Assembly: GCF_001417815.1 (NCBI RefSeq)
Contig: NZ_BCFK01000054.1
Location: 1 to 64,000, forward strand
Origin: Bifidobacterium aesculapii
GTDB lineage: Bacteria > Actinomycetota > Actinomycetes > Actinomycetales > Bifidobacteriaceae
Length of the DNA: 64,000 nt
Direction: 5' to 3'
Within the stretch, counting starts at the first letter, position 1. Each line of letters starts with the position of its first letter. The notes under the pieces were generated by a model. The model saw only the letters and a list, made by a program, of their open reading frames with translations. It had not been told where the DNA came from and did not search any database. The position numbers were made by a program, and so were the translations under genes. Shown piece after piece: positions 34,907 through 48,343 of the stretch.

Positions 34907-35851
34907 TCAACGGCGACGACGCTGCTCGCGGGCGGAAACGGTGACATCGAGCCCATGTGAGCGCAAACGGGAGGCCAGCGCCTCGCTCATGGCCACCGAA
35001 CGATGCTGACCGCCCGTGCAGCCGACCGCGATGGTCACGAAATGCTTGTCCTCACGGGCGTACCCCTCGATGGCGATGAGCAGCGCCTTCTCGTAGGCGT
35101 CGAGGAACGCCTTCGCGCCGTCGCTGGACAGCACGTAGTCGGCCACGGGCTTGTCCCAGCCGGTGAGCTCGCGCAGACTGGGCACCCAGAACGGATTGGG
35201 CAGGAACCGCACGTCCGCCACGAAGTCGGCGTCGGTCGGTGTCCCGTATTTGAACCCGAAGCTGAAGATGTGCACGGACACCGTCTTGGGGCCGGACCCG
35301 ACCATAGCCTCGTACAGCTTGGTGGACAGCTGGTGGATGCTCAGCGAGGACGTGTCGATCACCTTGTCCGCGCGCTCCTTGAGGTTGGCGAGCAGCGCCC
35401 GCTCCTCCTCGATGCCGTCGATGAGACGGTTGCCGTGCTGGAGCGGATGCGGCCGACGGACCTTCTCGTAGCGGGTGACGAGCACGTCGTCGCTGGCGTC
35501 GAGGAACAGGATGCGCGTCCTGACGCCGAGGTCGTCGAGATGGCTGAGCACCTCGTTGAGGTCGTCGAAGTACTCGCGCGACCTCACGTCGATGACCGCG
35601 GCGAGCCGGTGCACGCCCCTGCCGTCGCCGGCGTTGGTCATCATGTCGACGAGCGGCACGAGCAGCTTGGGCGGCAGGTTGTCCACCACATACCAGCCCA
35701 TGTCCTCCACGCAGTCGGCGGCATGCGACCTGCCCGCCCCGGACATGCCGGTGATGAGCAGCACCTCGAAGCCGTCGGCCGGCGCCGGGCTGTCCGCAGA
35801 TCCGCCTTCCCCTTTCTTCGCGGCGATGGAGCCGCGGTCCATCGAATCCAT
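34907..35851 (-). CDS. rapZ: RapZ-family nucleotide-binding protein
   Basis: The 314-residue P-loop protein has the Walker-A-like LITGMSGAGRSHAADC (about 32-47; Arg in place of Lys is usual in actinobacteria), LFLDASDDVLVTRY and the C-terminal AVGCTGGQHRSVAMSE of the family. In E. coli RapZ controls GlmS through small RNAs; in Gram-positives its role is less clear, and it may bind nucleotides or sugar phosphate. The start at 35851 shares one base with the aroE stop (TGATG) and has GGAGGAG upstream, so it is coupled to aroE. Confidence 0.94.
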   Translation of the reverse strand: MDSMDRGSIAAKKGEGGSADSPAPADGFEVLLITGMSGAGRSHAADCVEDMGWYVVDNLPPKLLVPLVDMMTNAGDGRGVHRLAAVIDVRSREYFDDLNEVLSHLDDLGVRTRILFLDASDDVLVTRYEKVRRPHPLQHGNRLIDGIEEERALLANLKERADKVIDTSSLSIHQLSTKLYEAMVGSGPKTVSVHIFSFGFKYGTPTDADFVADVRFLPNPFWVPSLRELTGWDKPVADYVLSSDGAKAFLDAYEKALLIAIEGYAREDKHFVTIAVGCTGGQHRSVAMSEALASRLRSHGLDVTVSAREQRRRR

Positions 35852-36828
35852 CACAGCGCCTCCTCCAATGCACGTCTCATGGCGATCTCCAGGTGGTCGT
35901 CGTCGACGGTGACGTCCTGCAGACGGCGATCGGCGTCGGAGGGCGGGTCGTCGTCCCAGATCCCGGTCATGAGCAGCACCTGGATGAGGCCCTGGTACAG
36001 CAGCATCTCCTCGCCGCCGATCGCCTGCCCGCCGTGCTCGCGCCACACCTGCATGAGGCGCGTGGGGCGAGGATCGTAGACCACATCCAGCAGGGTGCCG
36101 GGGAACGTCGTCTCGACGGCCGAGAGCACGTCGGCGACGCCGTCCGCGGCATGCCCGGGAATCGTGTTGATGACGTACCCCGCCTCACGTGCGACGGCGG
36201 CCACCGCGTCCCCGTCCGCCAGGTCGATCTCGTCATAGGGATGCACGCCGTCGCCCCGGAACATCGCCGCGGCCGGCCCGATGCCGAGATCACGCCCGGG
36301 GTGCCGTGACGCGACGGTGATGCGTGACGCCCCCGGCATCATCAGGCATGCGGCGGCCGCGGAGGTGGCCGTGTTGCCGTTGCCGATGATGAGCGCGCGG
36401 CCGGCACGGCCAGCGTCGCGATGCACGCCGGACTCGCGGTCGGCATGGTCGAAGGCGAGCTGGATGCCGACGACGTCGGTGTTATACAGTCTGATGACCG
36501 GGCGCCCGTTCGGCCACAGCGGGTCGTCGTGATCGACGTGGGACCAGTCGAACACGACCGTGTTGGCGACCTTCAGCTCCCTCGCCCACACATTGCGCGG
36601 GGTGCCGTACGGCTGGATTGTCTTCTTGAGCGGCATGGTCAGGCTCAGCCCACGCCATGTGGGGTCCAGTCCCTTGAGGAACGCGTCGAGGTCCTCCTCG
36701 CCCACCTCGTGCCGGTCGTACCACCAATCGTCGAGTCCGAGCGCGCGGTACGCCGCGTTGTGCAGCACCGGCGACAGCGAATGCGCGATGGGCTTGCCGA
36801 GCACCGCGCACCTGTTGGCGATCGTCAT
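35851..36828 (-). CDS. aroE: shikimate dehydrogenase
   Basis: The enzyme reduces 3-dehydroshikimate with NADPH in aromatic amino acid synthesis. The 325-residue protein begins with CAVLGKPIAHSLSPVLHNAAY, the substrate site. The catalytic lysine is in LTMPLKKTIQ, the NADP motif is GNGNTATSAAAA, and DVVYDPRPTRLM and GEEMLLYQG are family hallmarks. AAGGAGG five bases upstream sets ATG 36828. It lies between uvrC and rapZ. Confidence 0.93.
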   Translation of the reverse strand: MTIANRCAVLGKPIAHSLSPVLHNAAYRALGLDDWWYDRHEVGEEDLDAFLKGLDPTWRGLSLTMPLKKTIQPYGTPRNVWARELKVANTVVFDWSHVDHDDPLWPNGRPVIRLYNTDVVGIQLAFDHADRESGVHRDAGRAGRALIIGNGNTATSAAAACLMMPGASRITVASRHPGRDLGIGPAAAMFRGDGVHPYDEIDLADGDAVAAVAREAGYVINTIPGHAADGVADVLSAVETTFPGTLLDVVYDPRPTRLMQVWREHGGQAIGGEEMLLYQGLIQVLLMTGIWDDDPPSDADRRLQDVTVDDDHLEIAMRRALEEAL

Positions 36829-36874
36829 GCCTGCCTCCTTCGTCTCCCTGCGTTCCCGCTCCATCCTACTCGTT

Positions 36875-39285
36875 TCACGCCGCGGCCGACGACTCCCCGT
36901 CGCCTTGGCCGCCGTCGGCGTGCAGGGCGGCGTGGATCGCCTGGGCCTTGGCATGCCCGACGCCTTTGACCGTCTCCAGCTGCTCGACGCTCGCCTCGCG
37001 CATCGCGCGCACGGAGCCGAATCGCGCCAGCAGACGCTTCTGATAGGTCTCGCCGATGCCGGGGATGTCGTCGAGCACGCTGCGCAGCGCGCCCTTGCGC
37101 CGCGTCTGACGATGGTAGGTGATGGCGAAGCGGTGCGATTCGTCGCGTACCCGCTGCAGCAGGTACATGCCCTCCGACTGCCGTTTGAGGATGACCGGGT
37201 AGTCGTCGTCGGGCACCCAGACCTCCTCGAGTCGTTTGGCGAGGCCGCAGACGGCCACATTATCGACGCCGCAGTCCGCAAGCGCCTTGGCGGCGGCCAT
37301 GACCTGCGGCCTGCCGCCGTCGACGACGACGAGGTTCGGCTTGTATGCGAACCGGTGGCGGTCGGTGTTCTGCTGGACGGGGGACGCGTCCGCCGCGCCC
37401 GCGCCGGCACCGTCCACCGCGCCCGTCGCGGCCACGGCGTCGTCCGTCGTCGCGGCGGAGGCGTGCGGAAGCGCCCCCTGCGCGCGTCTCTCCGCCTCGA
37501 TGCTTTCGCCGGAGTCGCCGGCGATGTTGCCATGGCGGAAGCGGCGCGTCAACGTCTCGTACAATGCGCTCAGATCGTCCACGGCGCCCGCGCCGTCGCG
37601 GCCGCGGATCGCGAAGCGGCGGTACTCCGATTTCTTCGCGACGGCGTCCTCGAAGACGACCATGGAGGCGACCTGGAACGCGCCGCCGACGGTATTGGAG
37701 ATGTCGTAGCATTCGATGCGCAACGGCGCCTCGGCCAGCCCGAGGGCTTCGGCGACCTCGTTCATGGCCCGGGTGCGCGCGCCCATGTCCGAGATGCGGC
37801 TCATCTTGGACCGCGCCAGCGCCTGCGCGGCGTTGTCGTTCGCGCGTTCCATGAGCTGTTTCTTGTCGCCGCGCCCGGCGACGCGTATCGTCACCGCTCC
37901 CCCGCGCAGTCCGGTCAGCCACGACTCCAGCTCGTCACGGCGCGACGGCTCGACGGGGGTGATGACCTCACGGGGCACGGGCGCGACTGGGGCGAGCAGG
38001 TCGGCACGTCCGGTGACCTCCCTGCGCGCGTTGCGTTCACGCGTGGCGCGGGCGCGCGCCTGCGCGTCGGTCGCGCTCATGCGCTGCGTCGCGCCGATGG
38101 CGTCGCGCGTCTCCTCGACGCGGGTCGATGTCCCGGTCGCGTCCGCCGACCCGTCGTGACCGACGACGGCCGCCGCGTCATGCGCCGCATCGTCCTCGGC
38201 GTCGGAGTAGACGCGCACGATGAGATCGGCCATGAGGTCGGCGTCGTCGATGTCCTCGACGCGTTCGACGCTCCAGTTGCGTTCGCCGCGGATCGCGCCG
38301 GCGCGCACGTGGAACGCGTGGACGGAGGCTTCGAGCTCGTCGGTCGCGAAGCCGAACACGTCGGCGTCAACCTGGTCGTCGAAGACGACGGCGTTCTGCT
38401 CGACGACGGTGGAGAGCATCGCGATCTCGTCGCGCAGCCGCGCCGCCTTCTCGAATTCGAGGTCGGCGCTGGCCGCCTTCATGTCCCTCGTCAGCTGGGC
38501 GATGTACGACCTGCCGAGACGACCGGTCATCACGCCGACGAGACGCTCGCACATGCGACGGTGCTCGTCCGGCGCGATGCGGCCGACGCAGGGCGCGGAA
38601 CATTTGCCGATGGAGGCGAGCAGACAGGGACGGCCCGTCAGCTCGGCCTTGTGGTAGACGCCGGGCGTGCAGGTGCGTACCGGGAAGGTGCGCAATAGCC
38701 GGTCGAGGCCATGGCGCAGATCCCATACCTTCGCGTAAGGTCCGAAGTACCGGGCGTCGCGCCGTTTGCGGCTGCGCGTGACCCACACGCGCGGCACACG
38801 CTCGCCGACGGACACCGCCAGATACGGGTACGTCTTGTCGTCGCGGAACTGCACGTTGAACCGGGGGTCGAACTCCTTGATCCACGTGTATTCGAGTGTG
38901 AGCGATTCGAGTTCGGTGCCGACGACGGTCCATTCGAGGCTCCGGGCGGTGAGCACCATCGTCTGCGTGCGCGGGTGGAGCTGGTACAGCGGCTGGAAGT
39001 AGTTGGTGAGACGGTTGCGCAGGTTCTTCGCCTTGCCGACGTAGATGACGCGCCCCTCGCCGTCGCGCCACTTGTAGACGCCGGGCGACGCGGGGATGTC
39101 GGAGGTCTTCGGGCGGAACAGGTCGCGCGAGTCGCCGAGCAGCGGCGCCCCGTTCGCGTTCACCTTCCGCGCGGGGCCGCCCGGAAGGTCCGGGGCATCC
39201 GTCCCGCCGTCCGGCATGCCCCGGTGCCGCAGCTCCTGCGCCGTGCGCCGCCACACCTGGGGCGAATGCCGTTCGATGTCGTTCG

Positions 39286-39289
<4 letters not shown>
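36875..39289 (-). CDS. uvrC: excinuclease ABC subunit C
   Basis: UvrC makes both incisions in nucleotide excision repair. The 804-residue protein is longer than the usual 600-690. A GIY-YIG domain (about 65-150, [20 protein letters not shown]), a UVR domain (about 270-305), an RNase H-like domain with catalytic aspartates in ECYDISN (about 530) and VVVDGGRPQ (about 655), and helix-hairpin-helix motifs (740-790) are all present. Two low-complexity insertions, about 362-425 and 597-645, account for the extra length. The start is GTG 39289, overlapping the uvrA stop by four bases (GTGA). Confidence 0.95.
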
Positions 39290-42219
<2,930 letters not shown>

Positions 42220-42421
42220 CACCTTCTCGACGATGACCTCGCCGTTCCTGCCGTTCGATCCCCTTCGCCCCGTGGCCACCGTTCCCGCCTTCCCCGCCGC
42301 ATGCGCGGCGCGCCCGCGTCCGTCGATTCCGCACCAAGGATACCCGACGACCCGACAGATATCGAACACACGTTCGATGGCGTGTCAATGCCGATGGGAG
42401 ACGCGGGGCGCCGGCCGGTCG

Positions 42422-45400
42422 TCACCGACCTTCGAGCACCGCCTCGCGCAACGAGCTCAGGCCCGTGTCCGGATCCCTGTAGGTGACGTACGCCTTGGTG
42501 CACACCGCAAGCATCTCGCCCGTTTTGCTTTCCGGCGCGGATACGATCACCTGGAACCCGAGTCGCGGCAGCACCATGAGCGCGCGCTGCGTGTACCGGC
42601 CGTCGGCCTTGATGAGCGCCTCATCGAGGAACAGCGTGGTGTAGCACGGCTCGCTGGTCATGCCTCCGCCGAGCAGATAGATGAGCGCGGCGCCGTAGAC
42701 GAACGAGGTGAGCTCCTGCAGCGCCCCGCCCGAGCGGCCTCCGGTGGAGGTGATGCGCTCGTCGGGCCCCTCGTCGTGCCGCACGACCGCATAGAAGGTG
42801 GAGCGGCAGCGCGGGTCGAGGTTGTGCGCGCCGATGCTGCGCACCCCGTTCGCGTCCTTGACCTTCCCCAGGTCGTCACGCAGCATGGCGATCATCGGCG
42901 CGCAGTCGTCGAACGTGCGCCGCGCCAGCTCGCCGTCGCCGCCGCCGTTTGCCGCGCAGGCGCGCCACGTCTTCAGCACGTCGATCACGTGGGCGAGCTT
43001 CGTACGGAATTCCGGATCGGCCCGGCGGATGTCGGCGTGGATCGACAGGCTGCCGCGGCGCGGACCGAACTCCTGGCCTTCCAGCATCGCGTTGATGCGG
43101 TCGAGCTGGTCGTGGATGTCCGCGGTGTCCGTGTCGATGGCGCGCTTGATGGTCATCATGCTCATGGCCAGCTGTTCGAGGCAACGCCTGTATTCATCGT
43201 CCGTCGTCTCGACGGCCACGAGCTTCGACAGGCCCTCGAGTTCGTCGAGATAATACCGGTGATCGTCCACGCTGGCGGCCAGCGAGCCGCCCTGCGACCC
43301 GTACACGTCGATGTACGTCGTCATCTTCGCCTCGACCGCGGCACGGGCCGCGCCGACGTCTCCCCTCAGCCCGGAGATGCGCGCGGCCATGTCCTTGGCC
43401 ATGCCGGCGATGATGCGGTCGGGGAACGATTCGCCCGACATCCCGGTCGACGCGAATCCGGCTCCGATGATCATGTGGGCGCGCAGCGCGGCGTCCCCGA
43501 TGCCGGCGAACCGGTTGTCATACGATTCGTCGAGCGCGGAGGCGATGTCGCCGGCGAGCGCGCCCGGGTCCTTTTCGCCGTGCGGCATCGCATCGCCATG
43601 GCGTTCCAGCCACCGGGCGGCCGCGGCCGCGGCCCGGGCCGCGGAGGACGCCGCCTGCTTGGCCTCAAGCCGACGCTCCTCGAGCGTCTCGAGCTCGCCG
43701 GCGAGCGCGTCGCGCCGTTCGGCGAGGCGTTTCATCTCCGGATCGTCTCCGGTCGCGCCGACCGCGGCCTCGAGATCGGCGACGGCGCGTCGCGCACCTT
43801 CCACGTCGACGTCCTCCCAGGTGGTGTAGGCGAGCAGGTCGGCGAGCTCATGCTCCCCGCGCAGCATATCGGACTGGCGTCGGGCCGCGTCGACGGCGTC
43901 CGTCGCATGTTCGAGGTCGCGGCCTGCCTCGCCGATCCGGCGCTCGAGGTCACCGAGATACGTCTCGTTGACGAATCCGATGATCTCGTCGCCGTCCTTG
44001 ACGCCGTGCTGTCCGCGTCCGCCGGATTTGATCTGCCCGTCGGCCTGCACCTGGCGGCGCTCCCGATCGGCGTCGTCGATGGCGTCCACGCACAACGCGT
44101 CGAGGTCCCGGTCGGAGGTGCGTTCGCGCAGCCAATCGGCGAAGGGCGAGTCCTCGCGGAAACGCAGTCTGTCGGACAGCCACGTCCCGTCATGCAGTCC
44201 TTCGCGCAACACGCTCGCCGAACCCCGATCCGCACGCGTCGTGTCCACGAACCGCCAGGTGCGTCGGGGCATCGTGCGCGGGTCGATGGCACTGACCTTG
44301 GCCGCGAACCCCTGTTCGTGGCGTTTGTCGACGAGGATGGTGCGGGCGATGGATCCGTAGACGGCGTTCATCGCCAGACGCCAATGCTCGTCCTCCTCGC
44401 GCACGTCCATGAGTTCCGCCACGTAGGGCAGTTCGGACGGCTCGAGGCCGGTGGCGTGGCAGAGCATGGCACGAGCCTCGTCCATGCGTCGGGTGATGCG
44501 GGTGCGCTGCGACCGCTGCCGTTCGTAGTCGGTCTTGAGACGGCGCAACCTGTCCGCCGCCTCGGCGCGTGCGGCGACGGCCTGGTCGCGGGAGTCGTCG
44601 AGCTCCTCCAGACGACGGTCGTAGCCGCGTTTGAAGTTCACCGCGGCGAGTCGGCGCCCGTTCCACGCCTGCTCCCCGTCCGGCGTCGTCTCGCCGAGCG
44701 CCTCGAAGCGACGCGCGATGCGGTCATGGGCGGCGGTGACGTCCTCGAGGCGACGGCGCGCCTGGTCGAGGCCGGCCTCGGCGCGGGCGAGGTCGCCGCC
44801 GTCCGCGCCCTGCATGCGACGGCTGATCGCGTCGAGGCGCGAGCGCAGCGCCTCGGCGCGCCGCTGCGAGTCGGCGGCGTCGTCTGCGCGGGCGCGCGCC
44901 TCCTGCTCGTCGACCGGCAGCTGCGCGGCGACCTCGGCCTTCATGCGGGCCAGCGCCCTGTCGCGGATGGCGGCGCTCCCCTCGTCGCTCGCAGGGTCGG
45001 CTGCGGCGAACGCGCGCATGCGCCCGCACGCCGCCTCGTATGCGGCGTAGCCGTCGCTGATGGCGCGAAGGGCCTTCATCCGTCGGATCTTGCTCTCCAT
45101 GGCGCGGAAGTTGCCGTCGTAGCGTTCGTAGTCCTCGACGGTGGCGCGCGCCAGACCGAGCGCCTCGGGCACGCCGAGCACGCCCTGTTTGAAGATGTCG
45201 TCCAGGCGGGAGGGGGCGTCGGCGGATTGGATCCTGTGCAGCAGACGGCACGCGGCCTCGCTCAGTCCCAAGACCGACCAGATGCGCGTATGGAACGCGT
45301 CGGCGCTTGGGAACGTCTCGCACCCCGGGTACGCGGCCTTGAGCTGGACCGCCGTGAACGGCGCCTGACGGTAGCGGTCCATCAGACGCGGGTCCATGGG

Positions 45401-45886
45401 CTCGTCCCAGGTCACGTAGCATCTGCGGACCTCGCCGCGGCCGTCGCCGGCCATGAGGTACAGGAACTTGCCGCAGGAGAGCACCTGCCCGGTGGTCCGG
45501 TTGTGGTACGTGTCGACGATGGCGCCCCATACCGGCTGCGGAGAGCCGTCCCCGTCGCGGCCGCGCAGGTAGAGCGGCTCGTCGCCGTCATCGGTGTTGC
45601 CGACGCCCGTCATGCCCCTCAGATAGGTGTAGTCGCTGCGTTCCGAACGGCCCGAGTTCGAGGCCTTGTTGAACGGCGTGCCCGTCGGGTATAGCAGCGA
45701 GGTCTGTGCGTCGACCAGTGTGGATTTGCCGGATTCGCTGGCGCCGGCGAGCAGGGTCACCGGCAGCGTCCCGTCGGTGGAGGGGCGGAATTCGTGGTAC
45801 CCCTCGTAGGTGCCCCAGTTGACGAGCCGGCGGGATTCCAGCATCCACCGGTCCGCTATCATCTGCACGTCCGCGGCAACCGTCAT
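42422..45886 (-). CDS. jetC: JetC/MksB: SMC-like ATPase of a Wadjet-type complex
   Basis: The 1154-residue protein has the MukB/SMC head-coil-head layout. The N-terminal head carries Walker [11 protein letters not shown] (about 47-56); long charged helical segments rich in Arg/Glu/Ala occupy about 290-880; the C-terminal head holds the ABC signature [15 protein letters not shown] (about 1048-1062) and Walker B TLFLDEA (about 1084-1090). In Wadjet (JetABCD) and actinobacterial MksBEFG complexes this subunit extrudes DNA loops so that the JetD/MksG nuclease can cut small circular DNA. The start overlaps the jetB stop (ATGA). No jetD follows: uvrA is the next gene. Confidence 0.88.
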   Translation of the reverse strand: MTVAADVQMIADRWMLESRRLVNWGTYEGYHEFRPSTDGTLPVTLLAGASESGKSTLVDAQTSLLYPTGTPFNKASNSGRSERSDYTYLRGMTGVGNTDDGDEPLYLRGRDGDGSPQPVWGAIVDTYHNRTTGQVLSCGKFLYLMAGDGRGEVRRCYVTWDEPMDPRLMDRYRQAPFTAVQLKAAYPGCETFPSADAFHTRIWSVLGLSEAACRLLHRIQSADAPSRLDDIFKQGVLGVPEALGLARATVEDYERYDGNFRAMESKIRRMKALRAISDGYAAYEAACGRMRAFAAADPASDEGSAAIRDRALARMKAEVAAQLPVDEQEARARADDAADSQRRAEALRSRLDAISRRMQGADGGDLARAEAGLDQARRRLEDVTAAHDRIARRFEALGETTPDGEQAWNGRRLAAVNFKRGYDRRLEELDDSRDQAVAARAEAADRLRRLKTDYERQRSQRTRITRRMDEARAMLCHATGLEPSELPYVAELMDVREEDEHWRLAMNAVYGSIARTILVDKRHEQGFAAKVSAIDPRTMPRRTWRFVDTTRADRGSASVLREGLHDGTWLSDRLRFREDSPFADWLRERTSDRDLDALCVDAIDDADRERRQVQADGQIKSGGRGQHGVKDGDEIIGFVNETYLGDLERRIGEAGRDLEHATDAVDAARRQSDMLRGEHELADLLAYTTWEDVDVEGARRAVADLEAAVGATGDDPEMKRLAERRDALAGELETLEERRLEAKQAASSAARAAAAAARWLERHGDAMPHGEKDPGALAGDIASALDESYDNRFAGIGDAALRAHMIIGAGFASTGMSGESFPDRIIAGMAKDMAARISGLRGDVGAARAAVEAKMTTYIDVYGSQGGSLAASVDDHRYYLDELEGLSKLVAVETTDDEYRRCLEQLAMSMMTIKRAIDTDTADIHDQLDRINAMLEGQEFGPRRGSLSIHADIRRADPEFRTKLAHVIDVLKTWRACAANGGGDGELARRTFDDCAPMIAMLRDDLGKVKDANGVRSIGAHNLDPRCRSTFYAVVRHDEGPDERITSTGGRSGGALQELTSFVYGAALIYLLGGGMTSEPCYTTLFLDEALIKADGRYTQRALMVLPRLGFQVIVSAPESKTGEMLAVCTKAYVTYRDPDTGLSSLREAVLEGR

Positions 45887-46530
45887 CGTCCGTCCTTTCC
45901 GTCGTGCCCGTCCGTATCGTCGTCGCCTGCGGCGGCGAGCCACATGCCGGCGAGGTCCTGGTCGAGCACCACCGGCACCAGCGGCGTGATCAGGTACATG
46001 GATTCCTCGTCCATGCGCGCCAGATAGCCGTAGGTGACCATGGCGGAGACCGTCGCGCCCACCTGTCTGAGCACGCCCTCCTCGTCATTGCGCGAGGCGA
46101 GGTAGCCGGCGCCGGTGGCGAGCGCGGCGCGAATCTCCTCGAAGCCGACGATCCACTCGTCGGGCGCGGCGTGCACGTTCTCGTATTCGAGCACGCGTAT
46201 GCGCAGGAAGGCGAGCAGCGCCGCCTCTTCGCGCCGCAGGCTGACGCGCGTCTTGAGCGAGCGCAGCGCGACGTCCTCGCCGAGCACCGGCGTGGCGTAC
46301 ATGATGCGGTAGTGTTCGTCGACCACGAGGTCGAGCAGGTCGTTGTTCAGGGAGCGTACGACCGCGTCGCGGTGTTCGAGCACGGTGTCGTAGAGGTCCG
46401 AACCCACGTAGCGTTCGCGTTTGAGGGCGATGGCGGCCATGCGCGCTTCGGCGGGCATGTCGCCGAGGTCTCCTTCGAACAGTGCGTGCGGGTTCGTGGT
46501 CGCTTCGCGTTCCTCGTTCATGATGTCCAT
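45883..46530 (-). CDS. jetB: JetB/MksE: kleisin-partner subunit (DUF4194)
   Basis: The 215-residue acidic protein matches the DUF4194/MukE-like subunit in size, in position between the 516-residue jetA and the SMC-like jetC, and in pattern, with [21 protein letters not shown] and a winged-helix-like C-terminal half ([19 protein letters not shown]). In Wadjet it bridges the kleisin JetA and the JetC heads. It starts two bases after the jetA stop and overlaps jetC by four bases, so the three genes form one tightly coupled operon. Confidence 0.85.
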   Translation of the reverse strand: MDIMNEEREATTNPHALFEGDLGDMPAEARMAAIALKRERYVGSDLYDTVLEHRDAVVRSLNNDLLDLVVDEHYRIMYATPVLGEDVALRSLKTRVSLRREEAALLAFLRIRVLEYENVHAAPDEWIVGFEEIRAALATGAGYLASRNDEEGVLRQVGATVSAMVTYGYLARMDEESMYLITPLVPVVLDQDLAGMWLAAAGDDDTDGHDGKDGR

Positions 46531-46532
46531 CC

Positions 46533-48083
46533 CTACATCTCCTCCATGACGGTGTCCAGTTCGTGCGGGTCGACCAGCATGGGCGCGGTGGTCCAGTCCC
46601 TGGGCTCGCCGTCGATCGACATGCAGTGCCAGAGCGAGGTCCGGGCGCCGGGCGCGTCGGCATCGCGTCTCTCGTCCCGCGGCGCCGCGTCCAGTCCTTC
46701 CAGGAAGCCGATGATCTCGCTTTCGCGCCGTTCGTGTTCGGGCAGCCGGTTGAAGCTCGCGGCGATGTCGACGAGACCGTCGCGGATCACCGGGGCGCGC
46801 AGGATGAGCCCCACCATGTGCTTCAGCCGTGGGCCTCCGTTGGCGACCAGCGCCAGCAGGTCGGCCGCCGGCATGCGCGCGGGGGCGCCGTCGGACATGT
46901 CGGCGAGGAGGGGCGGCGCCGTGCGGCGCATCGTCTTCGCCGGGCGGGTGGGCAGCGGCGCGTAGAGCGCTTCGGCGGTGTCGGTCGCGTATGGACGGGC
47001 GGAGTCGCCGGGATGCGCCTTCGCGTCGGCGTTGATCCGGGCGTACAGGCGGTTGAGGCGTGTGAGCATCGTGCGGTAGCGCACGTCCGTCTGCTGGCGC
47101 ATGAGGCGGCTGACGGCCTCGTCGGAGACGCGCATCTGGCGGCGCACGTCCTCGATGCCGTCGTAGATGCGGGCGAGTTCGTCGCGCACCTGGCCGAGCA
47201 ATGCGCCGGAGCCGCCGGTCAGGTACGGGGTCTTCGCGATGGCGCGCAGCGCCTCGTCGATCTGCTGCCTGCCCTCGTCGGTGATGATCACCTGGAAGGC
47301 GTCTTCGAAGCGCCGGCCGGCGTCCGATTCCCGGAACGAGCGACGGTACGCCTCATGGTAGCCGGCGAGGTTCTCGTCGACGCTCATGCCGCCGGCCTGC
47401 ATGCGCCGGCGCAGGGCGTCGCCGTTGTCGCGTTCGGCGAGCGCCAGTTCGCGCAGGTCGACGGGAACGCCGCGCAGCGTGTTGTGGATCACCGCGATGA
47501 TGTCCTGCACCTGCGCGTCGCTGAGATGGTCGTATTCGCGGCCGTGCCGGATGCGCGCGATCTCGCGCTTGCGCTCCTTGATTTCACGGTTGAGCAGGCG
47601 CACGCGTTCGCCGGGGTCGGCGGTCAGCCGCATGCGCGCATGCTCGATCTCCATGATGATGCTGTTGGCCTGCGCCCCGGACAGGGTGCGCGCGTCGTCC
47701 TCGAGACGCCCCAACGCCTCGATGGCCCGGTGGGCGCGGGCGGTGAGACGGTACAGGAACCGGTGCGAGGATTCGTCGTGCGAGTTGGCGAGCCACGCGT
47801 AGTCCCCCTCCCCTTCGCGGGTGAGTTCGACGAGTATGCCGTGGGCGGCGTCGGCGAATGTCTCGTCGGGCTGCGGCGCGTACTGTCCACCGTCCGCGAG
47901 CGCCGCGAGCCCCTGGGCGAACCGTTCCTCGACCGTTTCGCGGGGCAGTTCACCCGTCAGCGGGTCGAACGCGGCCCTGAGCAGCGCCACGTACAGGCGT
48001 GCGTTGCGCCGCAGCAGCAGGCGCAGCACGCCGGTCTCGTAGACCGGACGCAGCCGTTCCATCTCACGCCTCGCGTCGCCCAT
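46533..48083 (-). CDS. jetA: JetA/MksF: kleisin-like subunit (DUF3375)
   Basis: The 516-residue protein resembles DUF3375. The N-terminal helices [31 protein letters not shown] are followed by [13 protein letters not shown] and a long helical middle region. The C-terminal part holds PDW-like elements ([13 protein letters not shown]). JetA is the MukF-like kleisin that dimerises two motor units. GGGGAGG before ATG 48083 sets the start; an in-frame ATG at 48116 lacks it. It is the first gene of the operon, with a divergent gene 256 bp away. The gap between them holds the leader described at 48296-48343. Confidence 0.85.
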   Translation of the reverse strand: MGDARREMERLRPVYETGVLRLLLRRNARLYVALLRAAFDPLTGELPRETVEERFAQGLAALADGGQYAPQPDETFADAAHGILVELTREGEGDYAWLANSHDESSHRFLYRLTARAHRAIEALGRLEDDARTLSGAQANSIIMEIEHARMRLTADPGERVRLLNREIKERKREIARIRHGREYDHLSDAQVQDIIAVIHNTLRGVPVDLRELALAERDNGDALRRRMQAGGMSVDENLAGYHEAYRRSFRESDAGRRFEDAFQVIITDEGRQQIDEALRAIAKTPYLTGGSGALLGQVRDELARIYDGIEDVRRQMRVSDEAVSRLMRQQTDVRYRTMLTRLNRLYARINADAKAHPGDSARPYATDTAEALYAPLPTRPAKTMRRTAPPLLADMSDGAPARMPAADLLALVANGGPRLKHMVGLILRAPVIRDGLVDIAASFNRLPEHERRESEIIGFLEGLDAAPRDERRDADAPGARTSLWHCMSIDGEPRDWTTAPMLVDPHELDTVMEEM

Positions 48084-48295
48084 GCTCGCCTCCCCGCCGC
48101 AGATCCGATGCGGCATGGGCGCGATGCGCCGACGTCATGCCGACTCCGATACGCCATTACCATAGGTGAAGGTGGCAACCATCGTCCGGGACCGCGACGG
48201 AGGGCAGGGTTTTCCACCGGGTTATGCACCGTCATGCACATCGCTCCGACGTGATTTGCCTTTGCGTCGCCGTCGCGCCATGGTGGTTGCACCGT

Positions 48296-48315
48296 GCCGG
48301 CCAAAGGAGGCCGGC
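48296..48315 (+). promoter_or_regulatory. hairpin presenting a ribosome binding site in the leader of the divergent gene
   Basis: GCCGGCC (48296-48302) and GGCCGGC (48309-48315) pair with AAAGGA in the loop; the full Shine-Dalgarno-like AAAGGAGG spans loop and stem. It precedes a six-codon reading frame and the main start at 48340. Confidence 0.6.
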
Positions 48316-48322
48316 CCACATC

Positions 48323-48343
48323 ATGAAGGAAGTGTCATCATGA
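48323..48343 (+). CDS. possible leader peptide MKEVSS
   Basis: ATG at 48323 opens six codons (MKEVSS) and ends in TGA at 48341-48343, overlapping the ATG of the following gene (ATGA). AAAGGAGG stands 12 bases upstream, which is a long spacer. If translated, termination would deliver ribosomes to the next start. The downstream gene also has its own AAGGAAG inside this frame, so the peptide may be incidental. Confidence 0.35.
   Translation: MKEVSS

Noticed and set aside
42422-45886. jetC considered as SbcC of an SbcCD nuclease
   Set aside because: No SbcD gene is adjacent, and the upstream partners match kleisin-type JetA and JetB in size and order rather than a nuclease.
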